A stretch of 64,000 nucleotides of DNA, taken from positions 5,456,001 through 5,520,000 of the forward strand of contig NZ_CP108464.1 in assembly GCF_036226405.1 (NCBI RefSeq), written 5' to 3'. Both the position numbers and the translations under genes were made by a program. Shown here piece by piece: positions 36,833 through 45,942 of the stretch. This DNA comes from Streptomyces sp. NBC_01260. Its GTDB lineage: Bacteria > Actinomycetota > Actinomycetes > Streptomycetales > Streptomycetaceae. Each line of letters begins with the position of its first letter. The stretch's first letter is position 1. The notes beneath the pieces are model-generated. The model made no database searches, was not told where the DNA came from, and saw nothing but the letters and a program-made list of their open reading frames with translations.

Positions 36833-37063
36833 GCGGTACGGGCCATCGGCGTCGTCGAGATCCTTGGTGCCGCCGGCCTCGTACTGCCGCCGCTCACGGG
36901 CATCGTGCCCGGCCTCGCGATCGCGGCCGCGATCGGCCTGGTGGTGCTCCAGGTGATGGCGGCGGGCCTGCACCTGTCCCGGGGCGAGGCCAGGCAGACC
37001 GGTCTGAACGCCGCGCTCGTCGTGCTGGCGGCAGCGGCCGCGGTGCTCGCCCCGGCCTGGTGA
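36833..37063 (+). pseudogene. DoxX-like membrane protein, C-terminal fragment without a start
   Basis: Translation directly after the upstream TGA gives 76 residues, beginning AIGVVEILGAAGLVLPPLTG and continuing IVPGLAIAAAIGLVVLQVMAAGLHLSRGE. This fits the last three helices of DoxX_2-type proteins (usually about 120 residues), including the conserved RGE turn. The first roughly 45 residues and any start codon are missing, so it is a broken gene unless the upstream stop is read through. Confidence 0.65.
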
Positions 37064-37084
37064 CCCGACCGGTCCGGCCCCGGT

Positions 37085-38086
37085 TCAGCCCGCTCCTTCA
37101 CCCTCACCGGGCCCGGCCATCGGGTTTCCCCCGGCGGCGCGGGCCCGGCGCCGCTGTTCGAGCCCCGGCGTCGGGTCCAGATAGACCCGCCGGATCGACG
37201 GATACCGCTCCCGCAACTGCTGCTCGGCCTCCTCGCAGGCCCACTCGACCTCCTCGGCGCTGGCCACGTCCCGGAAGTCGATCTTCGCGGCGATCAGGAT
37301 CTCGGCCGGGCCCTGGATGAGCGTCGTCAGCTCCAGTACGTCGATGATGTGCGGCACCGTCAGCAGTTCCTCCCGCACCCCCGCCCGCATCGACTGCGAC
37401 ACCGGCCGGCCGATCAGCAACTGGGCGTTGGACCGGCCGAGCACCCAGGCCACGTACACGAGCAGCGCGCCGATCAGGATCGACGCGACACCGTCCCAGA
37501 CCCCGGAGCCCGACAGCTGACCCCCGAGCAGCCCGCCCGCGGCCAGCAGCAGACCCACCAGAGCCGCCGAGTCCTCCATCACGACGGCCTTGACGGCGGT
37601 GTCCGGGGTGAGCCGGAAGTAGCGAGTGGCGGGAGTCCCCAGCCGGACGGCCTCCCCGCGCACCTGCCGCAGTCCGGTGCGCAGCGAGTAGCCCTCCAGC
37701 AGGAAGGCCACGCCCAGCACGATGTACGAGACGAGCGGATCGCCGAGGTCCTCGCCCGCGATCAGGGTGTGAACGCCGTCGTAGACCGAGAAGACCGCGC
37801 CGCCGACGAAGGTGGCGACGGAGGCGAGCATCGCCCAGATGTACCGTTCGGGGCCGTAACCCAGCGGGTGTTCCTCGTCCGCGGGCTTCTCGCTGCGCTT
37901 GAGCGCGGTGAGCAGCAGCACCTCGGTGACGGTGTCGGCGACCGAGTGGGCCGCCTCGGCGAGCATCGCGCTCGATCCGCTGATCAGCCCCGCGACGGCC
38001 TTCGCCACGGCGATGCCGAGATTGGCGGCCGCCGCGACGATGACGGTGAACGTGGACTCGCCGCCGGCTGGTTTCTCGTCACTCAT
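37085..38086 (-). CDS. Cation diffusion facilitator (CDF) transporter
   Basis: 333 residues. Six membrane helices (about 12-220) with CDF motifs AEAAHSVADTVTEVLLL (metal-site HxxxD) and the second-site region VKAVVMEDSAALVGLLLAAGG, plus a C-terminal cytoplasmic domain with VLELTTLIQGPAEILIAAKIDF. It should export Zn2+, Fe2+ or similar metals in exchange for protons; FieF/ZitB-like subtype not resolved. Start at 38086 (MSDEKPAGGES); no clear ribosome site, and an in-frame ATG 33 bp upstream is possible. Confidence 0.88.
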   Translation of the reverse strand: MSDEKPAGGESTFTVIVAAAANLGIAVAKAVAGLISGSSAMLAEAAHSVADTVTEVLLLTALKRSEKPADEEHPLGYGPERYIWAMLASVATFVGGAVFSVYDGVHTLIAGEDLGDPLVSYIVLGVAFLLEGYSLRTGLRQVRGEAVRLGTPATRYFRLTPDTAVKAVVMEDSAALVGLLLAAGGLLGGQLSGSGVWDGVASILIGALLVYVAWVLGRSNAQLLIGRPVSQSMRAGVREELLTVPHIIDVLELTTLIQGPAEILIAAKIDFRDVASAEEVEWACEEAEQQLRERYPSIRRVYLDPTPGLEQRRRARAAGGNPMAGPGEGEGAG

Positions 38087-38143
38087 GGTGGGGAGTATGT
38101 CCGCAGCCGGGCCCGGCATGTCCGACGCGCGGCCGGGGCCCGT

Positions 38144-39031
38144 TCAGTCCGTCCGGGGGACCCGGATCACGCCCTCCTGGATGACGGTGATCGCCAGCCG
38201 GCCGTCCTGCGTGTAGATACGGGCCTGGCCCAGCCCGCGCCCGCCGGACGCGGACGGCGACTCCTGGTCGTACAGCAGCCACTCGTCCGCCCGGAACGGC
38301 CGGTGGAACCACATCGCGTGGTCCAGGCTCGCGCCCACCACGTCGCCGACCGCCCAGCCGCCGCGCCCGTGGGCCAGGAGCACCGAGTCGAGCAGCGTCA
38401 TGTCGGAGACGTACGTCGCCATGCAGACGTGCAGCAGCGGGTCGTCCGCCAGCTTGCCGTTGGTACGGAACCACACCTGCGAACGCGGCTCGCGCGGCTC
38501 CCCGACGGTGCCGAACGGCGGGGCGTCCACGTATCGCAGATCGACCGCGGCCCGTGCCTCGATCAGCCGGTCCACGACACCCGGATCGCTGAACCGGTCC
38601 GCGTAGCGCGGCAGCATCTCGGCGGCCGTGGGCAGCGTCTCCGGATCGGGTGCGGCCGGCATGTCCGCCTGGTGCTCCAGGCCCTCCTCGTACGTCTGGA
38701 AGGACGCGGAGAGGTGGAAGATCGGCTGCCCGTGCTGGACGGCGACGACCCGCCGGGTGGTGAAGGAACGCCCGTCCCGGATGCGGTCGACGCTGTAGAC
38801 GATCGGCGCGCCGGGGTCGCCCGCCCGCAGGAAGTACGAATGCAGCGAGTGGGCGCTCCGGTCGGCCGGGACGGTACGGCCCGCGGCGACCAGCGCCTGG
38901 GCCGCGACCTGTCCGCCGAAGACGCGGGGCACGAGTGCCGAACGGCTCGTGCCCCGGAAGATGTCCCGCTCGATCTGTTCCAGGTCGAGCAGCTGGAGCA
39001 GATCGAGCAGGGAGTCGTGTGCTGTGCTCAT
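38144..39031 (-). CDS. tesB: Acyl-CoA thioesterase II
   Basis: 295 residues, double hot-dog TesB. The N-terminal half has FGGQVAAQALVAAGRTV and HSLHSYFLRAGDP; the C-terminal half has the active-site segment SLDHAMWFHRPFRADEWLLYDQ. It hydrolyses medium to long acyl-CoAs. It lies 20 bp after an acyl-CoA dehydrogenase on the same strand, so the two probably form one unit in fatty acyl-CoA metabolism. Confidence 0.94.
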   Translation of the reverse strand: MSTAHDSLLDLLQLLDLEQIERDIFRGTSRSALVPRVFGGQVAAQALVAAGRTVPADRSAHSLHSYFLRAGDPGAPIVYSVDRIRDGRSFTTRRVVAVQHGQPIFHLSASFQTYEEGLEHQADMPAAPDPETLPTAAEMLPRYADRFSDPGVVDRLIEARAAVDLRYVDAPPFGTVGEPREPRSQVWFRTNGKLADDPLLHVCMATYVSDMTLLDSVLLAHGRGGWAVGDVVGASLDHAMWFHRPFRADEWLLYDQESPSASGGRGLGQARIYTQDGRLAITVIQEGVIRVPRTD

Positions 39032-39050
39032 GGAGAAGAACGTAGCCGCT

Positions 39051-40208
39051 CTACAAGCCCATGGACTTGGCGATGATCGACTTCATGACCTCGCTGGTGC
39101 CGCCGTAGATCCGGTTGACCCGGTTGTCCGCGTACAGGCGGGCGATCGGGTACTCGTTCATGAAGCCGTAGCCGCCGTGCAGTTGGAGGCAGCGGTCGAT
39201 CACGCGGTGCGCGACCTCGGTGCAGAACAGCTTCGCGGAGGCGGCCTCCGCGGCGGTCAGCTCGCCCTGGTCCAGCGCCTCGAGCGCGCGGTCGGCGACG
39301 GCCTGGGCCGCGTCCACCTCGGCCTGGCAGGCGGCCAGCTCGAACTTGGTGTTCTGGAACGAGGCGACGGTCTTGCCGAACACGGTCCGGTCCAGCACGT
39401 ACTCCTTGGCGAACCGGACGGCGGCCGCGGCCTGCGCGTACGCGCCGAAGGCGATGCCCCAGCGCTCGGAGGCCAGGTTGGTGCCGAGGTAGCCGAAGCC
39501 CTTGTTCTCCTCGCCGAGCAGGTCCTCGGCCGGGACCTTGACGTCGACGAACGCCAGCTCGGCGGTGTCGGAGGTGCGCAGACCGAGCTTGTCGAGCTTG
39601 CGGCCGACCGAGTAGCCCGCGGACTTGGTGTCGACGGCGAAGAGCGAGATACCGAAGCGGCGGTCGTCCTCGCGGGGGGCGGAGGTGCGGGCGCAGACGA
39701 TGACCCGGTCGGCGTGCACACCACCGGTGATGAAGGTCTTGGCGCCGTTGAGGACGTAGTGCGTGCCGTCCTCGGAGAGCTTGGCGGTGGTCTTCATGCC
39801 CGCGACGTCGGAGCCGGTGCCCGGCTCGGTCATCGCGAGGGCCCACATCTCCTCGCCGGTGGTGAACTTCGGCAGCCAGCGCTTCTTCTGCTCGTCGGTG
39901 GCGAGCATCTTGATGTAGGGCAGGCCGAGCAGCGTGTGCACCCCGGAACCGCCGAAGGAGACGCCCGCGCGGGCGGTCTCCTCGTAGATGACGGCCTCGT
40001 ACTTGTGCGAGTCGATGCCCGCGCCGTCGTACTCCTCGTCCACCGTGATGCCGAAGACACCGAGCTCGCCGAGCTTGCCGTAGAACTCGCGCGGCACCAC
40101 ACCGGCGGCGAACCACTCGTCGTACACCGGCACGACCTCGGCCGCGATGAAGGCGCGGATGGTCTCCCGGAACGCCTCGTGGTCCTCGTTGAATACCGTA
40201 CGGCGCAC
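39051..40208 (-). CDS. Acyl-CoA dehydrogenase (long-chain/isovaleryl-type active site)
   Basis: 385 residues, complete: MTEPGTGSDVAGMKTTA, ASFQNTKFELA, LQLHGGYGFMNEYPIARLYAD. Near the C-terminus it reads RIYGGTSEVM, with Gly where medium-chain enzymes have the catalytic Glu; in long-chain and isovaleryl-type enzymes the base comes from another helix, so this belongs to that type rather than being inactive. First gene of a pair with tesB. A palindromic operator-like sequence lies 34 bp upstream. Confidence 0.9.
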   Translation of the reverse strand: MRRTVFNEDHEAFRETIRAFIAAEVVPVYDEWFAAGVVPREFYGKLGELGVFGITVDEEYDGAGIDSHKYEAVIYEETARAGVSFGGSGVHTLLGLPYIKMLATDEQKKRWLPKFTTGEEMWALAMTEPGTGSDVAGMKTTAKLSEDGTHYVLNGAKTFITGGVHADRVIVCARTSAPREDDRRFGISLFAVDTKSAGYSVGRKLDKLGLRTSDTAELAFVDVKVPAEDLLGEENKGFGYLGTNLASERWGIAFGAYAQAAAAVRFAKEYVLDRTVFGKTVASFQNTKFELAACQAEVDAAQAVADRALEALDQGELTAAEAASAKLFCTEVAHRVIDRCLQLHGGYGFMNEYPIARLYADNRVNRIYGGTSEVMKSIIAKSMGL

Positions 40209-40241
40209 GGGGTGCCTCCCTGGTCGGCTTCGCTCGGCTCG

Positions 40242-40259
40242 GCTAAGCGCTTGCTCAGC
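40242..40259. promoter_or_regulatory. Operator-like inverted repeat upstream of acyl-CoA dehydrogenase
   Basis: GCTAAGC-GCTT-GCTCAGC, 7-bp half-sites with one mismatch, resembling TetR operators on actinobacterial fatty-acid genes (GAGCAAGCGCTTAG). No regulator gene adjoins. Confidence 0.45.
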
Positions 40260-40493
40260 CTTGGTTAAAAGTTACCCGGCAGTCACCGGGGCTGTCCAGG
40301 GTGATGCTGAGCACGCCCTCCTGTGCACCCCTCCCGGCGGCGGTACGGGTGAGGGCTCCGGAATGATCAGCCGTTCGGCAACCCGATCAAGGCGAGAGCG
40401 GTATGTTTCGGGAGGCCGAGGCCGGTTCTCAGACGCCCGGATGCCGGTGCCGGCCATTAGTCTGACCGCGAGAACATGCGAGAGGAGGACGCC

Positions 40494-41741
40494 GTGCTGC
40501 TGAGATTCCGTGTTGCAAACTTCAGGTCCCTTCGTGACGAGCAGGAGCTGTCCTTCGTCGCCGCTTCGGACGAAGGTCACTCGGCAGTCCGGCAAGTGGA
40601 GTTGGCCGACGGGCACGTCTCCGTGTTTCCTCTGGTCGGCATCTTCGGCGCGAACGCCTCAGGCAAGTCGAACGTGCTCGACGCTCTTGCCTCGATGAGG
40701 ACGGCCGTCCTCAACTCCTACGCACAGTGGGCTTCGTATCGGGGCATCCCCCGCGAGGTCTTCGCACTGGACGCGAAGAGCACCGCCGAGCCGACCTTCT
40801 TCGAGGTCGATGTGGCGATTGACGGTGTTCGCTGGACCTACGGATTCGAGCTCGGCGAACAGCGCGTCGAGTCCGAATGGGTGCACAGCTATCCTCTGGG
40901 CCACCAGCAGGAGTGGATGGACCGGGACGCCTCACGGTCCGACGTCTACAGATGGCCGAGCAGCCGCGTGAAGGACCGCGCCCAACTGGTCCGCCGGACT
41001 CGCCCCAACGCCCTGCTGCTCTCGACGGCGGGCACGGACAATCATCCGCAGCTGTCTCCCCTCTTCCACTGGTTCCGGAGCCTGTGGCAGATCGGCCCGG
41101 AGACGGAGCGCCCGCAACGCGAAGCCTTCACGGCGTCGAAGCTCACAGGTGAGCAGGGATACCGCATCAAGGAACTGCTGCGCGTCGCCGACCTCGGTAT
41201 TACGGACGCAGTGGTCGAACCGTCCGCGAACGGGCCCGGCAAGGTACGGCTGCTGCACCGCGCAGCGTCGGGTGAGGTCGCACTCGACTGGCAGCGGGAG
41301 TCCCTCGGTACCCGGTCCTGGTTCGCTCTCTTGGGCCCCATGCTGCTGACTCTCGACGATGGAGCGGTCCTTCTGCTCGACGAACTCGACGCCAGTCTGC
41401 ACCCCCGGTTCGCCGCAGAGGTCATCCGCCTCTTCAAGGACCCACTGTCCAATCCGAACGCCGCCCAGCTGGTGTTCACCTCCCACGAGGCGACGGTGCT
41501 CAGCACGCCGACCGGAGAACGGCTCCTCGATGCCGGACAGGTCTGGTTCACGGAGAAGGACAAGGACGGCGCCACCGAGCTCTATCCGCTGAGCTCCATG
41601 TCGCCGGGCGCCCACGAAGACCTGGCGAAGTCCTACCTGGAAGGTGCGTTCGGCGGCGTCCCGTCGCTCCTGGCCGGGCAGATCGTCCGTCGCCTGGGGG
41701 CAGTGCGGGACGAGGGCACCGAGAGTGCGGAGCACGTCTGA
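40494..41741 (+). CDS. RloA-like AAA ATPase (OLD/SMC-type)
   Basis: 415 residues. An ABC/SMC-type ATPase: N-terminal LLRFRVANFRSLRDEQEL, Walker A GIFGANASGKSNVLDAL (about 48-64), and near the C-terminus Walker B LLLDELDASLHP and the switch FTSHEATVL. The order matches RloA and other AAA_15/21 defence ATPases. GTG at 40494 is preferred because GAGGAGG lies six bases before it; an upstream ATG at 40476 lacks one. Its stop overlaps the next ATG by one base (TGATG), so it is coupled to the RloB-like gene. It is probably an antiphage ATP-dependent sensor/clamp. Confidence 0.85.
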   Translation: MLLRFRVANFRSLRDEQELSFVAASDEGHSAVRQVELADGHVSVFPLVGIFGANASGKSNVLDALASMRTAVLNSYAQWASYRGIPREVFALDAKSTAEPTFFEVDVAIDGVRWTYGFELGEQRVESEWVHSYPLGHQQEWMDRDASRSDVYRWPSSRVKDRAQLVRRTRPNALLLSTAGTDNHPQLSPLFHWFRSLWQIGPETERPQREAFTASKLTGEQGYRIKELLRVADLGITDAVVEPSANGPGKVRLLHRAASGEVALDWQRESLGTRSWFALLGPMLLTLDDGAVLLLDELDASLHPRFAAEVIRLFKDPLSNPNAAQLVFTSHEATVLSTPTGERLLDAGQVWFTEKDKDGATELYPLSSMSPGAHEDLAKSYLEGAFGGVPSLLAGQIVRRLGAVRDEGTESAEHV

Positions 41742-42421
41742 TGGCGAAGAGGACCAAGGGGAACGCGTCCCTCACATCGGGTAAGGCGCACGGTCGCGGG
41801 CGCAGCCGGGTCGTGTACGTCTTCACCGAGGGCAAGGTCACCGAGCCGGAGTACATCAAAGCCGTCCGGCAGCTCGGCACGCTCAAGCAACCGGGGACCA
41901 CCGTTGACGTCCAGATCGCCAATGCCTCGGACGAGGGATCGCAGCGCAAGCCGCTGATCCTCGTGGAGAAGGCGATCGCCTTGCTTCGCGAGAAGAGTAG
42001 GGAGGCCAAGCGGGCCGGCTTGGCCAAGGCGCTGTGGCCCCAGGTCTGGTGCCTGTTCGACAGGGACCAGCACGAGGGGGTGGAGACCGCGCTGTCCCGA
42101 GCCAAGAAGGCCGGCGTGGAGGTCGCTTACTCGCACCCCTGCTTCGAGATCTGGCGCGTGCTGCACCTGAAGCCCGTCACGGGGACCTTCGGCGGGGTCT
42201 GCGGTATGGCGGAACAGCGGCTTCCCTCTGACTGGCACCAGGTGCCCGGCGGCATCAAGGCCGTCATCCCGAAGCAGATCGAGAACCGCTTCGCCGATGC
42301 TAAGAAGCACGCTCTCGATATGAATGCCGAGCACCCCGACTACATCGCGAAAGCTCACCGCGACCCGTACACGGATGTCTTCGAGTTCGTCGAGAAGGGT
42401 CTCGGCATTGCGTCGTACTGA
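41741..42421 (+). CDS. RloB-like nuclease partner
   Basis: 226 residues. RVVYVFTEGKVTEPEYI near the N-terminus and CLFDRDQHEGVETAL in the middle give an E...DxD pattern like a small Toprim domain; HPCFEIWRVLH follows, as in RloB proteins. I infer that it is the catalytic partner of the adjacent ATPase, the pair resembling a split OLD nuclease. rloA/rloB were first described as genes linked to type I restriction loci, and a broken hsdM lies directly downstream here. Confidence 0.82.
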   Translation: MAKRTKGNASLTSGKAHGRGRSRVVYVFTEGKVTEPEYIKAVRQLGTLKQPGTTVDVQIANASDEGSQRKPLILVEKAIALLREKSREAKRAGLAKALWPQVWCLFDRDQHEGVETALSRAKKAGVEVAYSHPCFEIWRVLHLKPVTGTFGGVCGMAEQRLPSDWHQVPGGIKAVIPKQIENRFADAKKHALDMNAEHPDYIAKAHRDPYTDVFEFVEKGLGIASY

Positions 42422-42521
42422 CGCCCACTGCGGGGGCCTCGGCACCGGACCAGTGGATTTCTACCCCGTCCCGCGACAGCCGTAGGGTGCCCTGGGTATC
42501 TCAGTCTAGGGAGTCGGTACG

Positions 42522-43115
42522 TGGCCAAGCTCACGCTCGCGCGGTTGGAGCGGCATCTGTTCGCCGCTGCGGACGTCCTCCGGGGCACGATGGACGCCTC
42601 CGAGTACAAGGACTACATCTTCGGCCGCTGTTCCTGAAGCGGGCGAACGACGAGTTCGAGGCCGCCCGCGAACAGATCAGGGACCAGGCGGTCAAGGAGC
42701 TGGGCCTGTCCTCCGACGATCTTGAGGGCTACCTGGAGGAGGAGTTCACCTACAGCGACCGCGACGTGCTGTTCGTCCCGAGGAACGCGCGCTGGAAGTG
42801 GATCTCCTCCGGCACCCACAACCTCGTCGAGGGCCGGCTGCGCCCCGCCCTTCAGGCACTGGAGCTCCAGAACAGCAAGCTCAAGGGCCTCTTCGACCAC
42901 CTCGACTTCAACCGCATCGGCGGATCCGGCGCGGCCAAGCTCGCCGACCAGCGGCTGAAGCTCCTCATCGCACACTTCGGGCGCATCCGACTGCGTACGG
43001 ATGACTTCGAGTTCCCGGACCTCATCGGCGCCGCGTACGAGTACCTGATCAAGGAGTTCGCGGACACGGCGGGCCGTAAGGGCGGGGAGTTCTACACCCC
43101 GCGCGCGGTGGTCCG
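42522..43115 (+). pseudogene. hsdM: Type I restriction-modification methylase hsdM, truncated and frameshifted
   Basis: GTG at 42522 with GGGAG upstream starts KLTLARLERHLFAAADVLRG, a clear HsdM N-terminus. One base is missing near 42625: the frame ends at RCS stop, while the next frame continues FLKRANDEFEAAREQ through LIGAAYEYLIKEFAD to GGEFYTPRAVVR. Homology ends at about 43115, before the SAM-binding and NPPF catalytic motifs, so two thirds of the gene is gone. No hsdS or hsdR is present. Confidence 0.85.
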
Positions 43116-43423
43116 AGGTGTACCGACTCCTGGACCAGCTCCTGACGGACGACCCCGGGATCGGGTGGGCGGACGGTCAGGACGCACGTCTGCTGGTCGG
43201 CGATGTGTGCGATGTCGCGGCGAGCACCATGTCATCGGTCTCGTACCAGGGACAGCACCAGGACCTCAACACGCTCGCCCACGGAATCAATACTCAGCTC
43301 GTCCGCGGTGGGGTCCGACCCGCGGCCGGGGACTGGGCACCCCTGCGGAGCGTCGCGCAGCGGCTCGCCGCCTACGCGCAGGACAACCGGCAGCAGTTTC
43401 TGAGGCGGGCGAGGGGAGAATAG
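43116..43423 (+). pseudogene. 3' remnant of an unidentified gene fused to truncated hsdM
   Basis: From the hsdM breakpoint a different frame is open to TAG at 43423 with normal Streptomyces codon use (EVYRLLDQLLTDDPG, ending in QFLRRARGE). It has no plausible start of its own and looks like the tail of another gene brought next to hsdM by a deletion. It may come from the old restriction locus, but I cannot identify it. Confidence 0.45.
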
Positions 43424-43427
43424 GGGG

Positions 43428-44200
43428 GTGACCACGCTCGCAGACCGCCCTCCCGCTCCGCCGCTCGCCGAAGGCGACCAGCTCGCCATCGACGGTCTGG
43501 TGCTGTGTGTGCGGGCGAGCAAGCGGAGGAAGCGGTTCGCGCTGACCGTGGAATCCGACGCGAGCCTCACCCTGCACGCTCCCGACGGAAGCCCTGCCGC
43601 GGAGGCGGAGGAATTTGTACGGGCGCACTGGTCCTGGCTGGTATCGAAACTCGGAATACGAGAGCGGACGCGGCCACTGAACCCTGCCAAGCGCCTGATC
43701 GAGGGAGAGGTGTTTCGCTACCTCGGGCGGACCTACCGGCTGGCGCTCTCCGACGACGTGCCGGCCGGTGGGCAGATGCGGCTGATCGCCGGTCGCCTGG
43801 TCCTGGGGGCCGCCGACGCGGAGGCCCCCGGTCGGGGCCGTGCCGCCCTCGTCGACTGGTACAGCAGGGCAGGTCAGACCTGGGCCGCGGGGCGCCTCCA
43901 GCCGTGGGCCGCCCGCATGGCTGTGCCCGAGCCCGCGATGGAGGTGCGCGACCTCGGCCAGCGTGGGGCTCGTACGCCCCCGAGGGCGGTCTTGGCCGGA
44001 TGAGTCTCGGGTGGCCCCTGTTCCAGCTGCCCATGCATCTGGTGGACTACGTCATCGCCCATGAGCTGGCCCACGTCAGGGTTCCCGGGCACGGCGCTGA
44101 CTTCTGGCGGCTGCTCGGCCTGGCGCTTCCCGAGTTCGAAGCGCGCCGTATGGAACTTGACGAGCTGGGGCGGCGCATGTGGATGGGCGACATCGCTTAG
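43428..44200 (+). pseudogene. YgjP-like (M48/SprT-type) metallopeptidase, frameshifted
   Basis: Starts with GTG 5 bases after the previous stop. The first frame (to 44003) gives the YgjP N-terminal part (KRRKRFALTVESDASLTLHAP, EVFRYLGRTYRL). A single missing base near 43962 shifts it; the next frame completes the domain with YVIAHELAHVRVPGHGADFW, carrying the zinc HExxH. These genes often travel with type I restriction loci, which fits the neighbours. As sequenced, no active protein can be made. Confidence 0.85.
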
Positions 44201-44207
44201 TACTGGC

Positions 44208-44264
44208 TCATCCGGGTGGTTTGAGGGTGCCTTCGGGGATACGGAGGGAGCCGGCCGCGGCCGC
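44208..44264 (-). repeat. Fragment of the toxin LPEG-repeat coding sequence
   Basis: On the minus strand the bases encode GSLRIPEGTLKPPG and a stop. Bases 44220-44252 match the toxin gene at 53470-53502 at 30 of 33 positions, where the toxin reads GSLRIPEGALK. It is a stray piece of a toxin gene 9 kb from the present copy. Confidence 0.65.
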
Positions 44265-44267
44265 ACC

Positions 44268-44600
44268 TCAGATGCCGAGCCGGGCGGCGATCCCGTCCAG
44301 TACGCAGTCCAGGCCCGTCTCGAACGCCCAGGTCGCATCGTCCTTGCGGGTCGCCCGCAGCCCGTAGCGCTGGTACGTGGGGTAGCGGCCGGTCTCCATC
44401 AGGTAGATCATCTGCGGCTCCAGGCCCAGTCGCGTCTCGTCGCCGGATGACCAGCCCGCGGACTCGGTCCACTCCCGCAGGGCCACCTCCGACTGTCCCG
44501 CGCCATGGGCGAAGGCGCTGACGGTGCGGAAGGCGACCATCATCGAGTCCTCGTCGAGGCCGAGGCCGTCGAGCGCCGCCAGCTGCCGCTCGGCGATGGC
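44268..44600 (-). pseudogene. TetR-family regulator, C-terminal remnant
   Basis: Open minus-strand frame giving IAERQLAALDGLGLDEDSM to the end GLDCVLDGIAARLGI, a TetR_C-type ligand domain (MIYLMETGRYPTYQRYG). The DNA-binding half is absent: only about 45 bp separate the fragment from the divergent reductase start. A protein could start at an internal ATG near 44543 but would not bind DNA. Confidence 0.65.
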
Positions 44601-44603
44601 TTG

Positions 44604-44626
44604 ATGGATACGTTGTACATATCCAT
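44604..44626. promoter_or_regulatory. Inverted repeat, possible operator of the decayed TetR
   Basis: ATGGATA (44604-44610) and TATCCAT (44620-44626) are perfect 7-bp half-sites around a 9-nt spacer, between the TetR remnant and the reductase start. Confidence 0.5.
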
Positions 44627-44644
44627 TGCTTCCCGAGGGATCCC

Positions 44645-45228
44645 ATGCCCAGCACCCGCCCGCAGCTCTGCGTCGCCGTCGTCGGCAGTACCCGTGAGGG
44701 CCGCTTCGTACCCGTCGTCACCCAGTGGCTGAAGGGGCACCTGTCCCAGCGCGACGACATGGCCACGGATGTCGTCGACCTCGCCGAGACCCGCTGCCCA
44801 CGGTCCTGCCCGCGTTCGGCCGGCCTCCCGCGCCGGGCACCGAGGAGGCACTCGCCCTGGTGTCACCGCGGCTCGCGGCAGCCGACGCGTTCATCTTCGT
44901 CATGCCGGAGTACAACCACAGCTTTCCCGCCTCCCTGAAGAACGCCATCGACTGGCACAACGAGCAGTGGCACGCCAAGCCGATCGCCTTCGTCTCCTAC
45001 GGCGGCCTCTCCGGCGGCCTGCGCGCCGTGGAGCAACTCCGCGTCGTGATGGCCGAGCTGAACGCCACGACCATCCGCAACACGGTGAGCTTCCACAACG
45101 CCTACGGTCTGTTCGGCACGGACGGCACCGTCGACGACCCCCAGGTCGATGCGGCCGCCAAGGCGCTGCTGGACCAGCTCGCCCGGTGGGCGCTCGCGCT
45201 GCGTGACGCCAGGACCGCTGCCCCGTAA
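44645..45228 (+). pseudogene. NAD(P)H-dependent FMN reductase, frameshifted
   Basis: Starts LCVAVVGSTREGRFVPVVTQWL (flavodoxin-like phosphate loop). One base is missing in a C run near 44791: the first frame becomes Arg/Ser-rich, and the other frame restores TVLPAFGRPPAPGTEEA, FVMPEYNHSFPASLKNAIDW and PIAFVSYGGLSGGLRA to the stop at 45228. The layout TetR - reductase - MFS exporter is a common resistance cassette, here broken in all three genes. Confidence 0.85.
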
Positions 45229-45243
45229 GCGGCCTGACGATGA

Positions 45244-45942
<699 letters not shown>

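Noticed and set aside
40494..44200. A whole mobile element or prophage carrying the restriction remnant
   Set aside because: No integrase, transposase, terminal repeats or attachment duplication seen; tRNA-His at 16 kb is not next to this region.
44197..44766. Minus-strand frame overlapping the TetR remnant
   Set aside because: It is out of frame with the TetR-like sequence and has no domain of its own.
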